Assembly: GCA_036925085.1 (NCBI GenBank)
Contig: JAUPFP010000012.1
Coordinates: 3,330,460 to 3,394,459, forward strand
Length of the DNA stretch: 64,000 nt
Reading direction: 5' to 3'
From: Brachycybe producta
Taxonomy: Eukaryota; Arthropoda; Diplopoda; Playtdesmida; Andrognathidae
Positions within the stretch are counted from its first letter, which is position 1, and each line of letters begins with the position of its first letter. The notes below the pieces were generated by a model. It made no database searches. It worked only from the letters and a program-made list of their open reading frames with translations, and was not told where the DNA came from. A program made the translations under genes and the position numbers. Of this stretch, positions 59,234-64,000 are shown piece after piece.

Positions 59234-60254
59234 TACCTAGTACACACCTAATAGTTTAAATGCATTTAAATAATAAATGTGTTCTACAGAGCTCTGTGAA
59301 GGGCAAACAAACAATATGTCAAATTCAATTGATTCAGTTAATAATCTGAAAATCTTGAGTTAATACTTAAGAGCCTAGATCCACGTCCATCTTGTTGTTT
59401 TGAGCAGACGACAACGAGACAAATGAGTGTTCTTATATGGTGTTACTAAAATTGCGAGAAATCGCCTCACAATCGCTCAATTAAAATACAGTAAAGTGCA
59501 AAATGCAATAAAAAGTATTGTTCTTTACGTGCTCGATTTAAATAATTTTTCAAAAGGTCCTTCTATTTTTAAACAAGGTTCAAAGTCGTTCGTTTTTTTA
59601 ACACCAATGTTAAATCCCATTGGATCAAAAACCGTTCCACAAACATTTGAAAATAAACTATCGTTAAAAACAATTTAGAACAACCAAAAACAACTTAGCA
59701 CTTACTTACATGTGTTTATTGCCTTCACGGTGGTGATTCTTTTTTCTAAATTCTGAAATTTCCTTCAATATTTAAACAATTTTCAAAATCATGCGGTTTT
59801 TTAACTCCATGTTAAGTCCCATATGACCAAAAAACCGTCACCCAAACATTTGAAGAACTCCCATTAAAAACGACTTAGAACAATCACATAACAATTAGCA
59901 CGTGCATTAATCTATTGGCTTCACGATGTTTCCTTTTTATAAGCTTAAAAGGTGAACTTATTTTTCTATTAATTATTATGTGACTTGAAACCTGGAGAAA
60001 AAATGTTAAAAAACCGTTTTTCAATCAAAAATGATTGCAGCACCTACATTCGGAGAAATTTTGAATTAAATGCTGTATCTAGGCTCTTAAATATATTATA
60101 GAAACTATTGACAAAATATTGATTTTGTATTCCAATTTAAAATATTAATAATAGTCAATTTTTTATTTGGTGTTCATGTCTTTAACTGGATTCCGTAGAA
60201 CTCAACCTAAACACATTTAATTTGAATTCATTTAACTCATGTGTGTACAAGGTA
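59234..60254 (+). mobile_element. Harbinger-like MITE, family C, complete with TTA duplication
   Basis: TTA at 59231-59233 and 60255-60257; ends TACCTAGTACACACCTAATA and CATGTGTGTACAAGGTA. It contains a family B element (59371-60086). Host LTR continuity GTTGCTTA|GCCAC is confirmed by 21477-21955. Confidence 0.82.
59371..60086 (-). mobile_element. TTAA-flanked MITE, family B, copy 4
   Basis: TTAA at 59367-59370 and 60087-60090; inverted relative to the other copies. The unoccupied site GTTAATACTTAAATATAAT exists in the family C copy at 25682-25947, proving duplication of TTAA on insertion. Confidence 0.9.
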
Positions 60255-60548
60255 TTAGCCACTAGACCATTAAATGAGTTATTTCATATTTTGATATCAG
60301 AGAATGGACTCCGAATCAGTACAGACAAGGACCTTTATACCTAGGGCCTGTGTGCATCTATACAGGTGCACCCATGCCCAAGGGACCGTGTGTTGATGGG
60401 TATCCATCTACCGATACCGAAACCAGGATGTGACTGTTATACTTTGGGGTCTTAGAGAGTAATGAAAGGGGCGATAATGTGGCACTCGGGGTACGAGGGA
60501 CCGCCAAGGGTATGGTAATACAGGGAAGTTGAAATACAGGGTGTTACA

Positions 60549-63135
60549 TAATCAGTAGGTGATTTGGTATTCCGTGGGGGTGGGGGGCTTGAATTACGGC
60601 TTAATTTTCAGAAATCTAGTCTGGTTAATTATGCAAGATATTTCTGCCTAAATATCTTTTGTAACTTAGCAGACATATTCTGCAAAGTTCTGTGTGCGCA
60701 AGTATTCTTCGTAAACTACCGAAATGCTCTGTATTAACAGCAGATGTATTCTGCACAACTCATCAGAGATATTCTGTGTTTAATGACTCTTCAGAAAGAT
60801 TCTGCATAATATAAATGTGATCAACATAAACATTCATTAAAAACAAAGTTCCAAATTTAGTCAGAAAGCAAACTGCAGAAACATGTTTGTGAAATTCTAT
60901 AGAATTCTGATATGAAATTTTTCAGTAGGAGGAATATGATGCATAGTAGAATTTGAAACTTGTTTAAACTCAAACCGGCAAAAATCAATCCATTCCAACT
61001 GAATGTTTTTTTAAGTTTACTTCAGTCTCGTAGATTTTGTTCTGACTAGTCATTTTCAAATATAATACTATCTATTACGTTAAATGATCACTTTTATCTA
61101 ATATACAACTATAATTAGTTTTTTTTTAGATCTCCGCTTATCGATTAGTTGGAATCTAGTGTGAATTTATTCTTCTCTATTGATCTACATCAAACAAAAT
61201 GCAAGGTAAAAACACAGAGAGAGAGAGAGAGAGAAAAGAAAATGTATCATCTGTTCGGAAAGAGTAAATTTCCTTCAATTGTAGAGCAAAAGCACTTCGA
61301 AAGATACACAAAACTTCCAAAGTGTGTATTGAGTGGGGGTAAAATAACAGTTTATTCTAATGTTCTTGAATATTTCTCTATTGAGTAAACATATTGAAGC
61401 AATAAGATGCTACTTAAGGTTAAATAGAGATTCCATGAGATTTCGAATCGGTTTACTCGAAATCGAAAACCACCGATTCTTCCCTGATGAAAAACCGAAA
61501 CCGCATCTTCGCGTCTTCGAAAACGTTTTTTTTTATCAAAAATAAAATCAAAATCAATCACTTTCACTAAAACAAGAATTTGTAATGTTTAAAAAAACGT
61601 GCCAAAAAAACAAAGAAACTTGGTCATCTTAGGCAGCACTTTCTACCATAAAACCAACGTCAACATATGCTGAAAGGACATTTGTGTTGAGTAGTAATTT
61701 TTGTATAAAAATTATAACTAATTAAAAAAATGTATTCGATATATTCGATTTGTACAGTTGTCCAGAGGGTTAACGAGTATCCTTGTCGGGTTCACACCTC
61801 GCCAGGTCCTGGGCCCTTTCCTCATAGTCCCAACCTTTAACATAAAGATATTTTCCTGATAAACAGCAACACTAAGTGATTGGGGTTCCGTTTTACATCA
61901 TGTTTAATGTTTCTGCTGACCACTGGTCAATCGTTTTTAATTGGTCTAATTGGTTTTGATTTTTGTAAATGACCAATTAGAAGATTCTGAGACGACTTTC
62001 TTGGGTATATGATGAGCCCGTGTTTTTATGCACAGAACAGAGAGTTTTGGAAATCGAAATAAACTGTTAATATATGTGCAAAAAGTTGCTGAATTAAGTC
62101 TTTATTTTGTATTTTAATAAGTAGGACAAGGAACTTTAACATTTTCTTATTTAGGGCAGCCAATCCTGGTGCAAACCTGGGTAGAAAACACTAAATGAAA
62201 CCAGGGAAGGTTACAAGCCTGGAGAGTAACATATTGCAAAAATATCCTTTAAGCTGTAAAACTTCTTAAGAGGAACTTGTGAGGAAACGAAAGGGACCAG
62301 TTTGTTCCTTTCCTCAGGAACCAGAGTAGGATAAGTGCATGGTCTAGCTACCCACTTTCGGTCCGCCCAAAAGAGCAAACCGAACCCCTGAGTTAATTCT
62401 ATCCCTTCCCCCCCCCCAAGAAAGTGGTTCGTTACAAAATGAAACCCGAAAAATTGCAGTTTCCCTAAACTCTTAAGGTTAAACAAATTATCTACCAGGA
62501 TACGAGTGTAAAAACGAAACGAAAACATCTCAGAATGTAACTGTGTGAACTATAAAGTCTGGACTCTCTGGAGGCAGACAAAGACGAAGTGTGTACTCGG
62601 CAAATATTCGTCATTCAGTAATGAACTCGCAAGCCATAATGTGGCAGGAACTTTGTTTAATATTTTCGAGAACAAGCAACAGCAACACAAAAGTTCCTCA
62701 ATGTTCCTCCGGTGGAAACGTAGCTTTGGGTGGCATGGTGTGCGACGTGCAAAACTCGCTTGCAGAACTTTCATGCCAGAAGTCTTGAGGAGAAGGATCA
62801 AGAAGAACTTTTTCCTTTTGCCACGATGAAAGGAACAGCACACAGCGGCATGCGTGTAGGGGTAGACGAAAGGAACCAAGGGAAAAACGTGCTTAGACAT
62901 GACCACTGAAGTGTCTTCGTTTGCCAAGCATACCTAGTCATAGGCAACATACGTGTTCATTTGTATTGTAAAGTGTGAGCATTTAAGTTGTCTTGCAAGC
63001 AAGTGGCAGAGTCGTGGTGGCACAATTATATAGGTGGAGTCTCAGATGAAATTTTCCACACCGTGGTTCGGGGGAGCGCAGTGCTGCGCACCATATGATG
63101 GTGGCGAGACAGAAAGTGAGTTCTATAGGTACAGG
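60549..63135. other. Intron or 5' region without recognised genes
   Basis: 2.6 kb. Noted only a (GA)n at 61217-61235, scattered TATTCTGC/ATTCTGCA motifs between 60640 and 60920, and open frames on both strands at 62211-62927 that show no domain. If upstream receptor-kinase exons exist here I cannot identify them. Confidence 0.4.
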
Positions 63136-63502
63136 TAGACCTGTGCGCCGTAGCATATTGATCGGCGGCGGCGGGCGAGGGTAAATACGAGCAGCGGCGG
63201 CGGCGACTACCGGCGTCTGGAATTGAACATATCGAACAAATATATCGATTTATCGATATATTGAATGTGGTAATTATCGATATAAATTGAAATCGATATA
63301 TATCGAATATGGTATCATTTCCTTCCTATAGCAGTTTTTGAAACAAAACCAACCAAAACAAATTTGAATTCGGCAGCCGCCAGTCATACACCGGCGGCGA
63401 GTGGCGGCGGGTTTTTAAAAAAAAGTACAAGCGGTGAGCGGCGGCGTTTTTAGCTTCAAAAACACCGGGGGCGGTGGTTTCGCCCGGCGGCGCACAGGTC
63501 TA
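63136..63502. mobile_element. hAT-like MITE with perfect 8-bp duplication and CGG-rich arms
   Basis: GGTACAGG at 63128-63135 and 63503-63510. Ends TAGACCTGTGCGCCG and CGGCGCACAGGTCTA. The arms are rich in GGCGGCGGC; the centre is AT-rich with repeated ATATCGAT. Confidence 0.88.
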
Positions 63503-64000
63503 GGTACAGGTTAAGAGAATGAAAAAGAGAATGAGAAAAATATAGAGAAAAAATTATCACATGTAAACACAATTCTTTTTGGTATGTAGATAGAATTTTG
63601 GGAAGGGGGTCGGGTCCCAATGTCCCATGCCCCCCTGGCTACGCCTCTACTTGTGTAGACCACTTATCACCAAAATAAAAATACTTAATAAAAGCAATCT
63701 AGTGATGCAAGTTGCTAATAATGTTGTATATGGGTGAAAGTTGACTTCAAGATGTGTTCAATAAATAACCTTGTAAAATTCCAAGAATGGAGCCCGAATT
63801 TGCAGCTGTTGGGAAATGGCAAGTTCAGAAACAATTTGCCATTGACTTCTTATGTAGAAGCAGTGTAAATTTGAGTAAAGACTGTCAGTTCTGGCTTGTT
63901 CATCCTTTGGTTTTCTTTTGAAGTTTTGTGTGTGCAGTGCCTGTTTTTTCCTATTTTTTTTTACTAATTGCTCCTTTTGCTATCATTGATTTCGAAAACA
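63503..64000. other. Right edge; hAT terminus only
   Basis: GCCCCCCTGGCTACGCCTCT at about 63630-63650 resembles the end of the 683-685 bp hAT family. No gene seen. Confidence 0.4.

Larger units (their letters stand above)
58155..60548 (-). mobile_element. Solo LTR, family S, copy 3, expanded by nested insertions
   Basis: Minus-strand LTR starting TGTAACACCCTGTATTTC at 60548 and ending near CTAAGAGGATCTAGACTTGA at about 58160. Two family C elements interrupt it at TTA sites; removing them restores continuity with 21477 and 51961. Confidence 0.65.

Noticed and set aside
62211..62927. Possible coding exons on either strand near 62.2-62.9 kb
   Set aside because: Open frames of 65-125 codons with no domain, no convincing splice sites and overlapping on opposite strands.

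Overview
The window is eukaryotic and almost certainly from an invertebrate animal. It has spliced genes with long introns, AT-rich non-coding DNA, and a dense, nested mixture of transposon families. I found no bacterial features. I cannot fix the phylum from sequence alone.

Two cellular genes are visible, arranged tail to tail. At the left edge (1-665, + strand) is the last coding exon of an Arg/Glu/Asp-rich nuclear-type protein. Almost all of the rest is one minus-strand gene, a receptor tyrosine kinase. I assembled nine exons (48223-48077, 46611-46535, 19791-19498, 8720-8546, 8410-8249, 7335-7214, 6189-6016, 5946-5788, 4049-3693). Every junction has GT/AG ends and every phase agrees. They encode a calcium-binding-type EGF domain, a linker, a transmembrane helix, a juxtamembrane NPNY motif, a complete Trk/MuSK/Ror-type kinase domain and a short tyrosine-bearing tail. 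The 5' exons are not recognised and probably lie beyond 64000.

The introns are filled with mobile DNA. The largest item is a 10.1 kb LTR retrotransposon (33220-43368, minus strand) whose 687-bp LTRs differ at about three positions. It encodes gag plus protease and a second intact 746-residue protein I do not recognise, and I see no reverse transcriptase or integrase. It splits a copy of a TTAA-flanked foldback element. An R1/I-group LINE with RNase H (14271-18185) sits between two long CT/GA microsatellite tracts, inside a copy of another dispersed repeat. Two RTE-like LINE tails and several LINE 3' fragments are present.

DNA elements can be sorted by their target-site duplications: hAT-like (8 bp; 1625, 23003, 24711, 31540, 54026, 63136), MULE-like MITEs (9 bp; 11551, 13170), Harbinger-like (TTA; 43777, 58205, 59234), two TTAA-flanked families (A, long foldback; B, about 0.6-0.7 kb), and a Helitron-like family with a tandem-repeat core (5252, 11866, 27763, 58350). 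The block 58155-60548 is a four-level nest in which several insertions can be checked against an uninterrupted copy elsewhere in the window.
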